Positions 11,301 through 21,668 are shown, counted from the first letter of the stretch. The stretch: DNA of 64,000 nucleotides from Sphingorhabdus sp. SMR4y (GCF_002218195.1 NZ_CP022336.1:620001-684000), one strand, 5' to 3'. Made by a program: numbers and translations. The notes: generated by a model from the sequence alone, not told the origin.

Positions 11301-11987
11301 TCACTCCAAGCTTTCAGGAAACCAGCGCATCACGCCGCCCTGGAATGGCGTCCAGCGTCCGGTGCGAATGCCGGCCTGTTGCAGGATGTCGCTGGTCCAG
11401 TTGTTGCAGCTGTACAAGGCGCTGTAATAGCCATGTGCCTCATAGAAAAGATCATCCTCGCCATAGCCGGGCGACGGTTGCGAGCGATAATGATTGTCCA
11501 GATCAAACCGGGCTTCGATCGCTGTTGCGATCTTCCGATATCCGGCCGCGCTGACCTTCAGGGGGCGGCGATAATAGGGATAAGCCTGTGGATATTTCAG
11601 GTGATGGACGTGGACAAGTACATCGTCGCTGCCAAAGACAGCGCTGATCGCGTCGCGTGCGTGCAGGTCGCTCCATTCGCGGGTATTGCGATAAACCCCC
11701 GCATGGCCCCAGCCGACCAGGATATGGCTGCCATAATATGACGGGTCGGCAAGATGTTCGGGACGGACCAGCGGTGTCCAGTCGTGGACCTCGTTCCAGA
11801 TCGGCATGACGATACCGCTGTGCAGGCCGTTGGTCTCGATGAACAGTTCGATTCCATCCGCGGGGCTTTGCCAGTGCTGGTTGGCGGGAAGCAGGCTGCC
11901 GGCGAGCGCCGCGAGCAGATAGAGGGCTATTACCGCAAGCAGGGCCTGGACGCCGCGTTTCAACCAAATGAGCACCGTAGTTGCCAT
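11301..11987 (-). CDS. DUF2459 (TIGR02117) family protein
   Basis: A 228-residue protein of the DUF2459 family, sometimes labelled urease-associated, whose function is unknown. An N-terminal hydrophobic segment (about 9-30) anchors or exports it; the conserved parts are ETNGLHSGIVMP, GWGHAGVYRNT, and the Cys-Asn segment SALYSCNNWTSD, which recalls a cysteine-peptidase-like fold. No urease gene is nearby. It is divergent from phhA with only 29 bp between start codons, so the two promoters must overlap the coding ends. Confidence 0.85.
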   Translation of the reverse strand: MATTVLIWLKRGVQALLAVIALYLLAALAGSLLPANQHWQSPADGIELFIETNGLHSGIVMPIWNEVHDWTPLVRPEHLADPSYYGSHILVGWGHAGVYRNTREWSDLHARDAISAVFGSDDVLVHVHHLKYPQAYPYYRRPLKVSAAGYRKIATAIEARFDLDNHYRSQPSPGYGEDDLFYEAHGYYSALYSCNNWTSDILQQAGIRTGRWTPFQGGVMRWFPESLE

Positions 11988-12016
11988 TGAAACCTTTTCT
12001 GCTGTAAGATGCCGTC

Positions 12017-12919
12017 ATGCTCGACAGTCCCGAAACCGAAACCGCCAAAACCCATGTCTATGACAAGCCGCCAGCGCACGCAAATGCGGACTGGACGATC
12101 GATCAGGACTGGAAAAGCTATTCGGCCGAAGATCACGAGACCTGGGACATATTGTTCGCGCGCCAGCAGAAAATGCTGCCGGGCCGGGCGGCGCAGGCGT
12201 TTCTCGACGGCATTGACATATTGAAGCTGTCCCAACCCGGCATTCCCGATTTTGAGGAGCTCAACCGGATATTGATGGCCGCCACCGGCTGGCAGGTCGT
12301 GGCGGTTCCCGGTCTGGTGCCCGACGAGGTGTTTTTCGACCATCTCGCCAATAGGCGTTTCGTGTCCGGCAATTTCATCCGACGGCGGGATCAGCTCGAC
12401 TATCTGCAGGAACCGGATATTTTTCACGATGTCTTCGGTCATGTACCGATGCTCGCCGACCAGCGTTTCGGCGATTATATGGCGGCTTATGGGCGCGGCG
12501 GGCTGCGGGCGCTGAAATATGGCACGCTGAAACAGCTCGCGCGGCTGTATTGGTATACCGTGGAATTCGGTTTGATCCAGGAAGCCGAGGGCTTGCGCAT
12601 CTATGGCGCGGGCATCGTTTCCAGCTATGGCGAGAGCGTTTTTGCGCTTGATGATCCGAGTCCCAACCGGATCATGTTCGACCTGGAACGGGTGCTGCGC
12701 ACTGAATACAGGATCGACGATTACCAGCAGAATTATTTCGTCATCCCGAGCCTCGACGAGCTGCTGCGGGTGACGGTGGAGACCGATTTCAAGCCGCTCT
12801 ATGACAGGATTGCCGAGCTTCCGGATATCAGGATTGCCGAGATTGTCGAAGGCGATGTGGTGCTGACCGAAGGCACGCAGGCCTATGCGCAGTCGCAGGG
12901 CGAAGCTACGGTTGTCTGA
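12017..12919 (+). CDS. phhA: Phenylalanine 4-monooxygenase
   Basis: This pterin-dependent iron enzyme hydroxylates Phe to Tyr, the first step of Phe breakdown. The 300-residue monofunctional bacterial form carries the 2-His-1-Glu facial triad: H137 and H142 in FHDVFGHVPML, and Glu about 183 in TVEFGLI. No regulatory ACT domain is present, as usual in bacteria. No downstream tyrosine-degradation or pterin carbinolamine dehydratase gene is adjacent. Confidence 0.96.
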   Translation: MLDSPETETAKTHVYDKPPAHANADWTIDQDWKSYSAEDHETWDILFARQQKMLPGRAAQAFLDGIDILKLSQPGIPDFEELNRILMAATGWQVVAVPGLVPDEVFFDHLANRRFVSGNFIRRRDQLDYLQEPDIFHDVFGHVPMLADQRFGDYMAAYGRGGLRALKYGTLKQLARLYWYTVEFGLIQEAEGLRIYGAGIVSSYGESVFALDDPSPNRIMFDLERVLRTEYRIDDYQQNYFVIPSLDELLRVTVETDFKPLYDRIAELPDIRIAEIVEGDVVLTEGTQAYAQSQGEATVV

Positions 12920-12923
12920 TCGG

Positions 12924-13009
12924 GATGTGCTCCGCACGTGATGCGAAGCTCCTGGTCTACGAGCGGCAGTGCTTGCCGGCAAAGCTCCGCATCAGGTGCG
13001 GAGCATGTC
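12924..13009. repeat. Long hairpin between phhA and prmA
   Basis: GATGTGCTCCGCACGTGATG... (12924-12950) and ...CATCAGGTGCGGAGCATGTC (12982-13009) are 27-bp inverted arms with about four mismatches. It fills the gap between two convergent genes and could serve as a two-way terminator, but no T-run follows on either strand. It may equally be another mobile palindrome family. Confidence 0.7.
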
Positions 13010-13992
13010 TAGCATTCCCCGAAATAATCCGATGCCAGTGGTGACTTTTTGCGGTGCGGCTTGCGGGTCCAGCCGTATTTTCTCGCCTTGACCAGAGTCA
13101 GGCAGGGCCATTCATTGTCCAGCCGGGAATGTTTCAGGCGAAAGCCCTCCCGGACATAGGCGCGGACGACTTCGGCTTTTTGCCGGCTGAGCAGGCCGGC
13201 GAGCAGCAGGACGGTCCCGGCACCGGAGGCGGAAGCGATTTGCGGGGCGAGGGCGACCAGCGGGCCGGCGAGAATATTGGCGATGACCAGGTCGAACGGT
13301 GTGCGCTGCCTGAGCGCGGGATGATCGAGGCCGTTGCTCTGGACCAGGCGGATCTGGCTGCGGCCCTTGCCCTGCGGGATATTGTTCAACCGGGCATTGG
13401 TGCCGGTGACGTCCACAGCGACCGGGTCGATATCGCTGGCAATGATTTTCGCATCGCGCCAGAGATGGTGCGCGGCAAAGGCGAGCAGGCCGGTGCCGGT
13501 GCCGACATCGGCGATATTGCGAAAGCGGTGGCCGGTGCGCCGCAGCCGATCGAGACTTTGCAGGCAGCCCATCGTCGTTTCATGATGGCCGGTGCCAAAG
13601 GCGCGGCCGGCGTCTATGCAGATATTGGTCAGTTTCGGATCGTCGGATGGCCGGTCGCTCGACGTGTGAACATGGAACCGCCCGGCGCGCAAAGGTTCAA
13701 GCCCCTGCTGGCTGAGCGTCACCCAGTCCTCGTCGCCGAGCAGAGTGACAATCGGCTGAATCCCGTCCTGTTCCGCCGAAGCTGACAGGTGCAGAAGATT
13801 GGTCAGCATTTCAGAATCCGGCTTTTCCTCGCAATAGACGTCGATCATCCATTCGTCGGGACGCTTGGGATCGGTTTCGCTGGCGACGATCGTGGGCGTC
13901 GAATCGCTGGAGGAGATGAACAGATTGTCCGCTGCCAGCGCCCGGGCCTCGGCGCGGGTACAGGGGATCGAGACTTTCCAGGTCTGGCTCAA
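13009..13992 (-). CDS. prmA: Ribosomal protein L11 methyltransferase
   Basis: PrmA methylates lysines and the N-terminus of ribosomal protein L11 with S-adenosylmethionine. The 327-residue product has an N-terminal L11-binding domain and a C-terminal Rossmann-type methyltransferase with FGTGHHETT, motif I ADVGTGTGLLAFAA, motif II IIASDIDPVAV and motif IV VIANILAGPL. The gene is downstream of the ABC-F gene on the same strand with a 42-bp gap, a plausible translation-related operon. Confidence 0.94.
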   Translation of the reverse strand: MSQTWKVSIPCTRAEARALAADNLFISSSDSTPTIVASETDPKRPDEWMIDVYCEEKPDSEMLTNLLHLSASAEQDGIQPIVTLLGDEDWVTLSQQGLEPLRAGRFHVHTSSDRPSDDPKLTNICIDAGRAFGTGHHETTMGCLQSLDRLRRTGHRFRNIADVGTGTGLLAFAAHHLWRDAKIIASDIDPVAVDVTGTNARLNNIPQGKGRSQIRLVQSNGLDHPALRQRTPFDLVIANILAGPLVALAPQIASASGAGTVLLLAGLLSRQKAEVVRAYVREGFRLKHSRLDNEWPCLTLVKARKYGWTRKPHRKKSPLASDYFGEC

Positions 13993-14034
13993 CGGACGAC
14001 ACCGTCAGAGCTGTGCCGGTCAGAGATCTGCCGG

Positions 14035-15915
14035 TCAGGCATGGGCATTTTCCTGTTCGAGCCTGTCGCTGGCTTCCATCCACCGGGTTTCGGCCGCATC
14101 GAGCTTGTCCTGATTGTCGGCGCGCAGTTTCATCAACTCGGTCATCGACAGATCGGCATGTTGTGCTGCCGCGCTTTCCGGGTCGAACATTGCGCGGTCG
14201 ATTGCGGAGATTTCTTCGGCCAGACGCTTCATTTCCTTGTCGGCGGCAGTGATCGTCTTGCGCAATTCGGTTTGCTGCTTGCGCCGTTCGGCGGCCGCGC
14301 GCCGTTCTTCCTTGCGGTTGCCGCCGCTGGCCTTGCCACCCGCCGATGCCGGCTGGTTCTTGCCGAGGACGAAATCGGTATAATCCTTGAGCGATCCGGC
14401 AAATTCCTTGGCCTTGCCGCTGTCGACCATGACCAGCCGGTCGGCGGTGAGTTCGAGCATGTGGCGGTCATGGCTGACCAGGATGACGGCGCCGCTATAT
14501 TCGTTGAGCGCGTGCACGAGAGCTTCGCGGGCGTCGACGTCGAGATGGTTTGTCGGTTCATCGAGAATCAGCAGATGCGGCGCATCGCGGGTGATCATCG
14601 CCAGCGCCAGCCGCGCCCGTTCGCCACCGGACAGCTTGCCGACCTTGATCGTCGCCTTGTCGCCGGAAAAGCCGAAGCGCCCCAGCTGGGCGCGTACGGC
14701 CCCCGGTTTCGCGTCCTTCATCAGCCGGGTCATATGTTCGAGCGGCGTGTCTGACGTGTCCAGTTCCTCGACCTGATATTGGGTGAAATAGCCGACCGTC
14801 AGCTTGCCGGATTTGTTGATCGCGCCCTTTTTGGGTTCGAGCTGGCTGGCCAGCAGCCGCGCGAGCGTAGTCTTGCCATTGCCGTTGCGTCCGAGCAGCG
14901 CGGTCCGGTCGTCGGGATCGAGCCGCATGTTGAGACCGGACAGGATGATATTGTCGCCATAGCCGACGGCGGCATCGTCCAGCGTGATCAGCGGCGGCTT
15001 CAGTTCCGCCGGGCTGGGGAAATGGAAGCTGAGCGAGGGATCGTCGATCGCGGCGGCAATCGGTTCCATCCGGGCAAGCGCCTTGACCCGGCTCTGCGCC
15101 TGTTTCGCGCTATGTGCCTTGGCGCCCCAGCGGGAGACGAAGGATTCGAGCTTCTCGCGTTGAGCGATCTGTTTCTCGCGCGCCGAGGCCTGTTGCGCCT
15201 GCCGCTCGGCCCGCTGCTTTTCAAACGCGTCATAGCCGCCCGGATAGAGGGTGGTGGTGCCGTGCTGCAGATGCAGGATATGATCGACCACATTGTTGAG
15301 CAGGTCGCGTTCGTGGCTGATCACCAGGATTGTTGCCTGATAGCTGGTCAGGAAATTCTCCAGCCACATGGTCGCTTCGAGATCGAGATGGTTCGACGGC
15401 TCGTCGAGCAGCAGCAGTTCGGGTTGCGAGAAGAGCAGGGCGGCCAGAGCCACGCGCATCCGCCAGCCGCCGGAGAAACTGTCCATCGGCTGCTGTTGCG
15501 CCGCTTCGTCAAAGCCGAGCCCGATCAGGATTTTGGCCGCGCGCGCCGGAGCGCTATGCGCGTCGATCATGTTCAGCCGCTCGTGAATTTCGCCGATCCG
15601 GTGCGGGTCGGTCGCGGTTTCGGATTCTTCCAGCAGTGCGGCGCGCTCGGTATCCGCGGCGAGCACGGTATCGAGCGGGCTGTCCTGTCCGGCGGGCGCT
15701 TCCTGGGCAATATAGCCCATGCGCGCGTCCTTGGGCATATCCACGCTGCCGTCATCGGGCTCGAGCATGCCGGCGATCACCTTCATAAGCGTCGATTTGC
15801 CGGCGCCATTGCGGCCGATCATGCCGACGCGGGCGCCGGGAGGCAGCGAAGCGGTCGCGCCGTCGAGGATCACGGTGCCGCCGAGGCGCACGGTTATATT
15901 GCTGAAATTAAGCAT
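14035..15915 (-). CDS. ABC-F family ATPase (ribosome-associated)
   Basis: A 626-residue soluble protein with two ABC nucleotide-binding domains and no membrane segments, as in ABC-F factors that act on the ribosomal E site. Walker A motifs are GRNGAGKST (about 34-42) and GRNGNGKTT; both halves have Walker B LLLLDEPSNHLD / LLILDEPTNHLD and signatures FSGGW / LSGGE. The linker between them is the P-site tRNA interaction motif region, and the C-terminus is a charged coiled coil (RKEERRAAAERRKQQTELRK). It resembles the YheS/Uup group; which one cannot be decided here. Confidence 0.93.
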   Translation of the reverse strand: MLNFSNITVRLGGTVILDGATASLPPGARVGMIGRNGAGKSTLMKVIAGMLEPDDGSVDMPKDARMGYIAQEAPAGQDSPLDTVLAADTERAALLEESETATDPHRIGEIHERLNMIDAHSAPARAAKILIGLGFDEAAQQQPMDSFSGGWRMRVALAALLFSQPELLLLDEPSNHLDLEATMWLENFLTSYQATILVISHERDLLNNVVDHILHLQHGTTTLYPGGYDAFEKQRAERQAQQASAREKQIAQREKLESFVSRWGAKAHSAKQAQSRVKALARMEPIAAAIDDPSLSFHFPSPAELKPPLITLDDAAVGYGDNIILSGLNMRLDPDDRTALLGRNGNGKTTLARLLASQLEPKKGAINKSGKLTVGYFTQYQVEELDTSDTPLEHMTRLMKDAKPGAVRAQLGRFGFSGDKATIKVGKLSGGERARLALAMITRDAPHLLILDEPTNHLDVDAREALVHALNEYSGAVILVSHDRHMLELTADRLVMVDSGKAKEFAGSLKDYTDFVLGKNQPASAGGKASGGNRKEERRAAAERRKQQTELRKTITAADKEMKRLAEEISAIDRAMFDPESAAAQHADLSMTELMKLRADNQDKLDAAETRWMEASDRLEQENAHA

Positions 15916-16131
15916 GGAGAGCCGTTAGCCGAGCTTGCGGGCTTTTGCCAGCGCCGTAAGAGAGGAAAAATCGACGGGGCGCATATTGGTCTGTTATTGG
16001 TCTGTCCGGTTCGCTGCCGGTTCGGCTTAACACTACGGGTTATTACGCATGGGCAATCGCCAGACCGTCCACCACTGTGCCGACATGATCATGACACGGT
16101 CCGGATTGCACGACGGGGCATCATATTGGCC

Positions 16132-17424
16132 ATGCTGACGGAATTTTCCGGCGAGTGGCTGGTCTATCGCGATCTTGCGATCGCGCTGGCGGCGGGCCTG
16201 CTGATCGGCGTCGAGCGCGGATGGACGATGCGCGACGAGGAAGAAGGCTCGCGGGTTGCGGGAATTCGTACTTTCGGTCTGATCGCCGGGCTGGGCGGGC
16301 TGGTCGCCCTGATCGCGCAGAGCCTCAGTCTGGTCATCTCCGCCATATTGCTGACCGGAGTGGTCACCATGTTGTCGATCAGCCATTTCAGGACCATCCA
16401 CGAACCGGACGGGCGCAGTATCACCAATTTCGTGGTCTCGCTGCTCACGCTCTGCCTAGGCCTGGTGGCGGGGAGCGGCTTTCCGGCGCTGGCCATGGCC
16501 GGGGCCGCGATTGTCACCGGCTTGCTGTCGCTAAGGTCGGAACTGCACGGGCTTATGCGCAGGCTGGGGCCGACAGACATCAAGGTGATGATCCGCTTCG
16601 CCCTGATCGCATTGGCCGTTCTCCCGTTTCTGCCGGAGCGAGACTTCGGTCCCTACGACGCGTTCAACCTGCAGCAATTGTGGTTCGTCGTGATACTGGT
16701 GACGGGTCTCTCTTTCGCCGGCTATGTCGCCAACCGCCTGTTCGGCGCACAACACGGGACGGTGGTCACGGCGGTCATCGGAGGCGCTTATAGTTCCACC
16801 GCGGTGACGGCTTCGCTGGCCCAGAGGTTGCGCGGCGAAGACAGCAACGGGCGGACCCTGTCGGCGGGCATCGCGCTGGCCTCGTCGGTGATGTACGTCC
16901 GGGTATTGCTGCTGACCTTCATTCTCGCGCGTTTTGCCTTTGTGCCGTTGGCGATGATCCTCACTCCGGCCGCGCTGGTGGCGGCCGTCATTGGTTTGCT
17001 GTTGTTGCGGCGAAGCGGGGCAGCCAGAACGGACGAGAGCGTGGAAACACGCAATCCGGTCCGCTTGCTGCCTGCCTTCTTCTTTGCCCTGACGGTTGCG
17101 GCAATGTCCCTGGCGGCGCGCTGGGCGGAAACGGAATTCGGAACCAGTGGAATTGCCTATCTGGTTCTGATCATGGGATCCTTTGACGTCGACGCGGCAA
17201 TCATCACGCTGGGCGCGCTGCCGGCGGACACCATCATGCCGAAACTTGCGGGGTTCGTGCTGGCGATGACGGTCCTGGCCAATATGCTGTTCAAGGCCGC
17301 GGTCGCGGGCGTCACCGCTGGCTGGAAAAGCGGCAGGTCGGCGGTTGCGGCCTTGCTGGCGAGCAGCATCGTTCTGGCGGGGGCGGGACTGTGGAGTTTT
17401 TTGGTGTTTGATATCCGGTTCTGA
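16132..17424 (+). CDS. MgtC/SapB-DUF4010 family membrane protein
   Basis: A 430-residue polytopic membrane protein. The first third is MgtC-like (AAGLLIGVERGW, GIRTFGLIAGLGGL), and the rest is DUF4010, with about ten hydrophobic helices (GGAYSSTAVTASLAQR is a conserved soluble segment). Its transport substrate or role is unknown; the MgtC part is associated with magnesium limitation in other bacteria. ATG 16132 begins the conserved N-terminus. The frame is open far upstream on this strand, but that part is antisense to the ABC-F gene and not coding. Confidence 0.87.
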   Translation: MLTEFSGEWLVYRDLAIALAAGLLIGVERGWTMRDEEEGSRVAGIRTFGLIAGLGGLVALIAQSLSLVISAILLTGVVTMLSISHFRTIHEPDGRSITNFVVSLLTLCLGLVAGSGFPALAMAGAAIVTGLLSLRSELHGLMRRLGPTDIKVMIRFALIALAVLPFLPERDFGPYDAFNLQQLWFVVILVTGLSFAGYVANRLFGAQHGTVVTAVIGGAYSSTAVTASLAQRLRGEDSNGRTLSAGIALASSVMYVRVLLLTFILARFAFVPLAMILTPAALVAAVIGLLLLRRSGAARTDESVETRNPVRLLPAFFFALTVAAMSLAARWAETEFGTSGIAYLVLIMGSFDVDAAIITLGALPADTIMPKLAGFVLAMTVLANMLFKAAVAGVTAGWKSGRSAVAALLASSIVLAGAGLWSFLVFDIRF

Positions 17425-17437
17425 GCGGTGCTGATCG

Positions 17438-18121
17438 CTATGAGCCTTTCTTCCCCAGCCAGATCGTATGTTTGGCGCCTTTGCCATTGGCGCGGGCGGC
17501 AACGGTTTTAACATCGACGGCGAAACCGGACTTGTGCAGGCGAGCGGTGAATTTTGAATCGCCCTCGCTTGACCAGACCGCCAATATTCCTTTGGAACGC
17601 AGCGCCTTCATTGCCGTTGCAAGTCCGGCCATGCTGTAGAGCCGGTCATTGGCTTCGTGGGTCAGGCCATCCGGGCCGTTGTCGACGTCGAGCAATATTG
17701 CGTCATATTCCCGGTCTGCCTTGGCTATGACATCGCACACGTCGCCCAGCGTGATGCTCACGCGGCTGTCGTCGAGGCAATTTTGCGACAGGTCCGCCAT
17801 CGGCCCTCGCGCCCATTTGACGATGGCCGGGATCAGCTCGGCGACTTCGATATACGCCTGTGGCGGCAGCACCGAGAGGGCCGCGCGCAGGGTGAAGCCC
17901 ATGCCGTAGCCGCCGATCAGCAGGCGCGGGTTTTTGACAGCCAGCCGTTCGCAGGCGAGGGTGGCGAGTGCTTCTTCCGACCCGCTGAGCCGGCTGTTCA
18001 TCAGCTCGATCCGCCCGAGCATGATCGAATATTCGTCCGCGCCTTTCAGTTCCCGACGGAACAGGCGGAGTTCATCGCCGCCGGGGATGGGAGCGGTGTC
18101 CAGATGTTCGCGGGCGATCAT
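17438..18121 (-). CDS. Spermidine-synthase-like methyltransferase-fold protein
   Basis: A 227-residue protein with a Rossmann fold like polyamine aminopropyltransferases (LLIGGYGMGFTLRAAL as the nucleoside-binding loop, VAELIPAIVKWARG, YDAILLDVDNGPDG). The substrate-specific residues of true spermidine synthases are not obvious, so an aminopropyl- or methyltransferase role is only inferred. ATG 18121 overlaps the stop of the upstream SDR by four bases (ATGA), indicating translational coupling. Confidence 0.8.
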   Translation of the reverse strand: MIAREHLDTAPIPGGDELRLFRRELKGADEYSIMLGRIELMNSRLSGSEEALATLACERLAVKNPRLLIGGYGMGFTLRAALSVLPPQAYIEVAELIPAIVKWARGPMADLSQNCLDDSRVSITLGDVCDVIAKADREYDAILLDVDNGPDGLTHEANDRLYSMAGLATAMKALRSKGILAVWSSEGDSKFTARLHKSGFAVDVKTVAARANGKGAKHTIWLGKKGS

Positions 18122-18831
18122 CGGACAAAGCTCGCGCCGTTGGCGTCGAGCACGGCGCCGGTCATGCTCGGAGGGGCATCGAGCGCGCAATAGCGCGCGA
18201 TCGAGGCGATCTCTGCCGGCTGGGCGACCCGGCCAAGCGGGATGTCGGCGAGCAATTTATCACCGCCGCGGCTTTCCAGATAATCTTCCGCCATGCCGGT
18301 CATGGTGAAGCCGGGGCAGATGGCAAAGGCCAGAATCCCGTTCCGGGCATAAGCTCTGGCGATGGTCTTGGTCATCGCCACCATACCGCCCTTGGAAGCG
18401 GCATAATGCCAGTGGTCGGGGCTGTCGCCGCGATAGGCGGCGCGGCTCGCGATATTGACGATCCGGCCCGGTTCGTCGTGCTGCTGAAAATGCAGGACGG
18501 CCAGGCGACAGAGTTCGGCGGACGCGGTCAGGTTGATGGTCATCGTCCGGTCCCAGCTTTCCAGCCAGTCGTCGGCGGCGAGCGGGTTGGGCTGGAACAG
18601 GCCGGCATTGTTGACCAGCACGTCGATGCGGCCGTCGAGCCGCTCGAGCGCCTGTTGCCATAACAGGCCGGCGGCGCCGTCCCGCGTGAAGTCGGCTGCC
18701 AACAGGTCGTCATCCCCCGCCGTGCTCTGGCCGACGACCGAAACATTGTCCTGCACAAGTGATTCGACGATGGCCTTGCCGATGCCGCGGCTGGCCCCGG
18801 TTACCAATATATGTGTTTTGCTGTTGCTCAT
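18118..18831 (-). CDS. SDR family oxidoreductase
   Basis: A 237-residue classical short-chain dehydrogenase/reductase. It has the cofactor loop TGASRGIGKAI (about 11-21), NNAG, the catalytic Ser region VNIASRA and the Y-x-x-x-K pair in YAASKGGM, and a conserved ICPGFTMTGM loop. Substrate is unknown. It is translated ahead of, and coupled with, the spermidine-synthase-like gene, and is divergent from sdhC with about 200 bp between them in which I see no clear regulatory site. Confidence 0.88.
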   Translation of the reverse strand: MSNSKTHILVTGASRGIGKAIVESLVQDNVSVVGQSTAGDDDLLAADFTRDGAAGLLWQQALERLDGRIDVLVNNAGLFQPNPLAADDWLESWDRTMTINLTASAELCRLAVLHFQQHDEPGRIVNIASRAAYRGDSPDHWHYAASKGGMVAMTKTIARAYARNGILAFAICPGFTMTGMAEDYLESRGGDKLLADIPLGRVAQPAEIASIARYCALDAPPSMTGAVLDANGASFVR

Positions 18832-19032
18832 GCCGGACGGATTAGAACGACAGGGCGCCCGCGTCCATCGATGATGCGAATTTCAGGCTTTGCAATCGGA
18901 TCGCAGGATTTTGCACTAATAAATTGTCTAAATCATGCGCATCCGGTTTGCATGATACGCGCTTTTCGCTAAGGGATTGGTTCGATTTCAAAGACTCCGG
19001 CATCATCCGGAGATATTGTTCAGGGGAATATA

Positions 19033-19446
19033 ATGTCCGGCGTATCAGGTTCAGCATCGAACAGACCGCTTTCACCGCATCTGCAGGTTTATAAATGGGG
19101 GCCGCATATGCTGGTGTCCATTCTTCACAGGGCCACCGGCGACGCTATGGCGCTCGTGGGCGTGCCGCTTTTGGTCTGGTGGCTTTATGCCATTGCTGCC
19201 GGGCCGGAAAGCTATGACTATTTTCTCAGCTGGTTCCACTGGGGCTATGCCGGTTACATCATTCTCGTCGGCATGAGCTTTGCCTTTTTCGAGCATATGT
19301 ATAGCGGACTGCGCCACTTCGTGCTCGATGCGGGTGCCGGCTATGAACTGCAAGCCAACAAAATGTGGTCGATTGCCGTGCCTCTGGCAGCGATTCTCAC
19401 CACCGGCGCGATGTGGCTCTACATCGCTTCCAAGAATATTCTTTAG
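19033..19446 (+). CDS. sdhC: Succinate dehydrogenase cytochrome b556 subunit
   Basis: SdhC is a membrane anchor of complex II and provides a heme ligand and part of the quinone site. The 137-residue product has RPLSPHLQVYKW, SILHRATG (quinone-site Ser/Arg) and the likely heme-ligand His in HMYSGLRHF, with three transmembrane helices. The start ATG is preceded by AGGGGAATATA. It leads the operon sdhC-sdhD-sdhA. Confidence 0.95.
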   Translation: MSGVSGSASNRPLSPHLQVYKWGPHMLVSILHRATGDAMALVGVPLLVWWLYAIAAGPESYDYFLSWFHWGYAGYIILVGMSFAFFEHMYSGLRHFVLDAGAGYELQANKMWSIAVPLAAILTTGAMWLYIASKNIL

Positions 19447-19461
19447 AACAGGAATCGGAAC

Positions 19462-19851
19462 ATGGGTTCAGGAACCAATATCGGTCGGGTACGCGGCCTC
19501 GGATCAGCGCAGGAAGGCGCACATCACTGGATAGTGCAGCGGGTCACCGCGGCCAGCAATCTGCTGTTGCTGCTCTGGCTGGTCTTTTCGCTCGTCCGGC
19601 TGCCGAACTATGAACATGGCCTGATGGTCGAATGGCTGTCCTCGCCGCTGGTTGCCGTGCCGATGATGCTGATGCTGGTCAGCATCTTCTGGCATCTGCG
19701 TCTCGGGCTGCAAGTGCTGATCGAGGATTATATCCCGGATCATGGCGTCAAATTCGGCCTGATCGTACTGCTCAACTTTTTCGCCATCGGCGGCGCGGCC
19801 CTGGGAATTTTCTCGGTCGCGAAAATAGCCTTTACCGGAGTGGCCGCATAA
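19462..19851 (+). CDS. sdhD: Succinate dehydrogenase membrane anchor subunit
   Basis: A 129-residue protein with three transmembrane helices and the alphaproteobacterial SdhD signature [14 protein letters not shown] and [14 protein letters not shown]. It pairs with SdhC to hold heme b and the flavoprotein/iron-sulfur module. Its TAA overlaps the ATG of sdhA by one base (TAATG), so the two are translationally coupled. Confidence 0.95.
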   Translation: MGSGTNIGRVRGLGSAQEGAHHWIVQRVTAASNLLLLLWLVFSLVRLPNYEHGLMVEWLSSPLVAVPMMLMLVSIFWHLRLGLQVLIEDYIPDHGVKFGLIVLLNFFAIGGAALGIFSVAKIAFTGVAA

Positions 19852-21668
19852 TGACTGATACTTCCACCCAGCCTGCTTACAAGATCATCGATCACACTTA
19901 TGACACCGTGGTTGTCGGTGCCGGCGGATCCGGCCTTCGCGCAACCATGGGCGCGGCGGAATCCGGCCTGAAAACGGCCTGCATCACCAAGGTCTTCCCG
20001 ACCCGCTCGCACACGGTTGCGGCGCAGGGCGGGATTGCCGCATCGCTGGGCAATAACACGCCCGATCACTGGCAGTGGCATATGTATGACACGGTCAAGG
20101 GCTCCGACTGGCTCGGTGACCAGGACGCGATCGAATATCTGGTGCGCGAAGCACCGCAGGCGGTCTACGAACTGGAACATGCCGGCGTGCCATTCTCGCG
20201 CAACGAGGACGGCACCATCTACCAGCGCCCGTTCGGCGGTCATATGCAGAATATGGGCGAGGGGCCTCCGGTCCAGCGTACCTGCGCTGCTGCCGACCGT
20301 ACCGGCCATGCCATGTTGCACGCGCTCTATCAGCAGAGCCTGAAATATGACGCGGATTTCTTCATCGAATATTTCGCTATCGATCTGATCATGGAAGACG
20401 GCGAATGCCGGGGTGTGATCGCGATCTGTATGGAAGACGGATCGATCCACCGTTTCCGCAGCCATGCTGTGGTGCTGGCCACCGGTGGTTCCGGCCGATG
20501 CTATTTCAGCGCCACGTCAGCCCATACCTGCACCGGTGACGGTGGTGGCATGGTGCTGCGCGCGGGTCTGCCCCTGCAGGACATGGAGTTTGTCCAGTTC
20601 CACCCGACCGGAATTTACGGCGCGGGCGTGCTGATTACCGAAGGCGCGCGTGGCGAGGGCGGTTATCTGACCAACAGCGAGGGCGAGCGGTTCATGGAAC
20701 GCTATGCACCGAGCGCCAAGGATCTGGCCAGCCGCGACGTGGTTTCGCGCTGCATGGCCACCGAAATTCGTGAAGGCCGCGGTGTCGGGCCGGAGAAGGA
20801 TCATATCTATCTCCATCTCGACCATATCGCGCCCGAAGTGCTGGCCGAACGGCTGCCGGGTATCACCGAAACCGGCAAGATCTTTGCCGGCGTCGATCTG
20901 ACCCGCGAAGCCTTGCCGGTGGTGCCGACGGTCCATTACAACATGGGCGGCATTCCCTGTAACTATCATGGCGAAGTTATCAATCCGACTGCGGATGATC
21001 CGGACGCGATTGTCGAGGGTCTCTATGCCGTCGGCGAAGCGGCCTGTGTGTCCGTGCACGGCGCGAACCGTCTCGGCTCCAACTCGCTGATCGATCTGGT
21101 GGTCTTTGGCCGCGCGACCGGTCTGCGTCTGAAGGAAAAGCTGACCCCCAATGCGTCGCACAAGCCGCTGCCCAAGGATAGCGCCGACCTGGCGCTGCAG
21201 CGTCTCGACCATTTCCGCAATGCCAAGGGATCGATCCCGACCGCTGACCTGCGTCTCGAAATGCAGAAAACCATGCAGGCGCACGCCGCCGTGTTCCGCG
21301 ACAACAAGCTGCTCGAAGAGGGCGTTGCCGCGATGGACCAGGTCAATGCCAAGCTTGCCGATGTCGGCGTGACCGACCGGTCGCTGATCTGGAACACCGA
21401 TCTGATCGAGACGCTCGAGCTCGACAATCTGATGAGCCAGGCCATGGTCACGATCAAGGCCGCCGCCAACCGCAAGGAAAGCCGCGGCGCGCATATGCAC
21501 GAGGATTATGAAGACCGGAACGACAAGGAATGGATGAAGCACACCGTCATCACCTTCGAAGGCTGGGGCGGCAAGGGTGGCAAGAGCGAAATCAGCTATC
21601 GCCCCGTGCATGATTACACGCTGACCGACGAAGCAACCTATGTGAAGCCGAAGAAGCGGGTTTATTGA
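19851..21668 (+). CDS. sdhA: Succinate dehydrogenase flavoprotein subunit
   Basis: SdhA oxidises succinate to fumarate with covalent FAD. The 605-residue product has the dinucleotide-binding [12 protein letters not shown], the FAD-linking His in [16 protein letters not shown], and the substrate-binding segments [29 protein letters not shown] 19851 matches the family start; the frame extends upstream but overlaps sdhD. The gene that normally follows, sdhB, is not downstream here; a repeat-derived spacer and a LysE exporter follow instead. Confidence 0.96.
   Translation: MTDTSTQPAYKIIDHTYDTVVVGAGGSGLRATMGAAESGLKTACITKVFPTRSHTVAAQGGIAASLGNNTPDHWQWHMYDTVKGSDWLGDQDAIEYLVREAPQAVYELEHAGVPFSRNEDGTIYQRPFGGHMQNMGEGPPVQRTCAAADRTGHAMLHALYQQSLKYDADFFIEYFAIDLIMEDGECRGVIAICMEDGSIHRFRSHAVVLATGGSGRCYFSATSAHTCTGDGGGMVLRAGLPLQDMEFVQFHPTGIYGAGVLITEGARGEGGYLTNSEGERFMERYAPSAKDLASRDVVSRCMATEIREGRGVGPEKDHIYLHLDHIAPEVLAERLPGITETGKIFAGVDLTREALPVVPTVHYNMGGIPCNYHGEVINPTADDPDAIVEGLYAVGEAACVSVHGANRLGSNSLIDLVVFGRATGLRLKEKLTPNASHKPLPKDSADLALQRLDHFRNAKGSIPTADLRLEMQKTMQAHAAVFRDNKLLEEGVAAMDQVNAKLADVGVTDRSLIWNTDLIETLELDNLMSQAMVTIKAAANRKESRGAHMHEDYEDRNDKEWMKHTVITFEGWGGKGGKSEISYRPVHDYTLTDEATYVKPKKRVY

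Noticed and set aside
14779-16131. Plus-strand open frame of 451 codons leading into the DUF4010 gene
   Set aside because: It is antisense to the ABC-F gene, has no domain signature, and the DUF4010 family begins at 16132. Long antisense frames are common in GC-rich genes.
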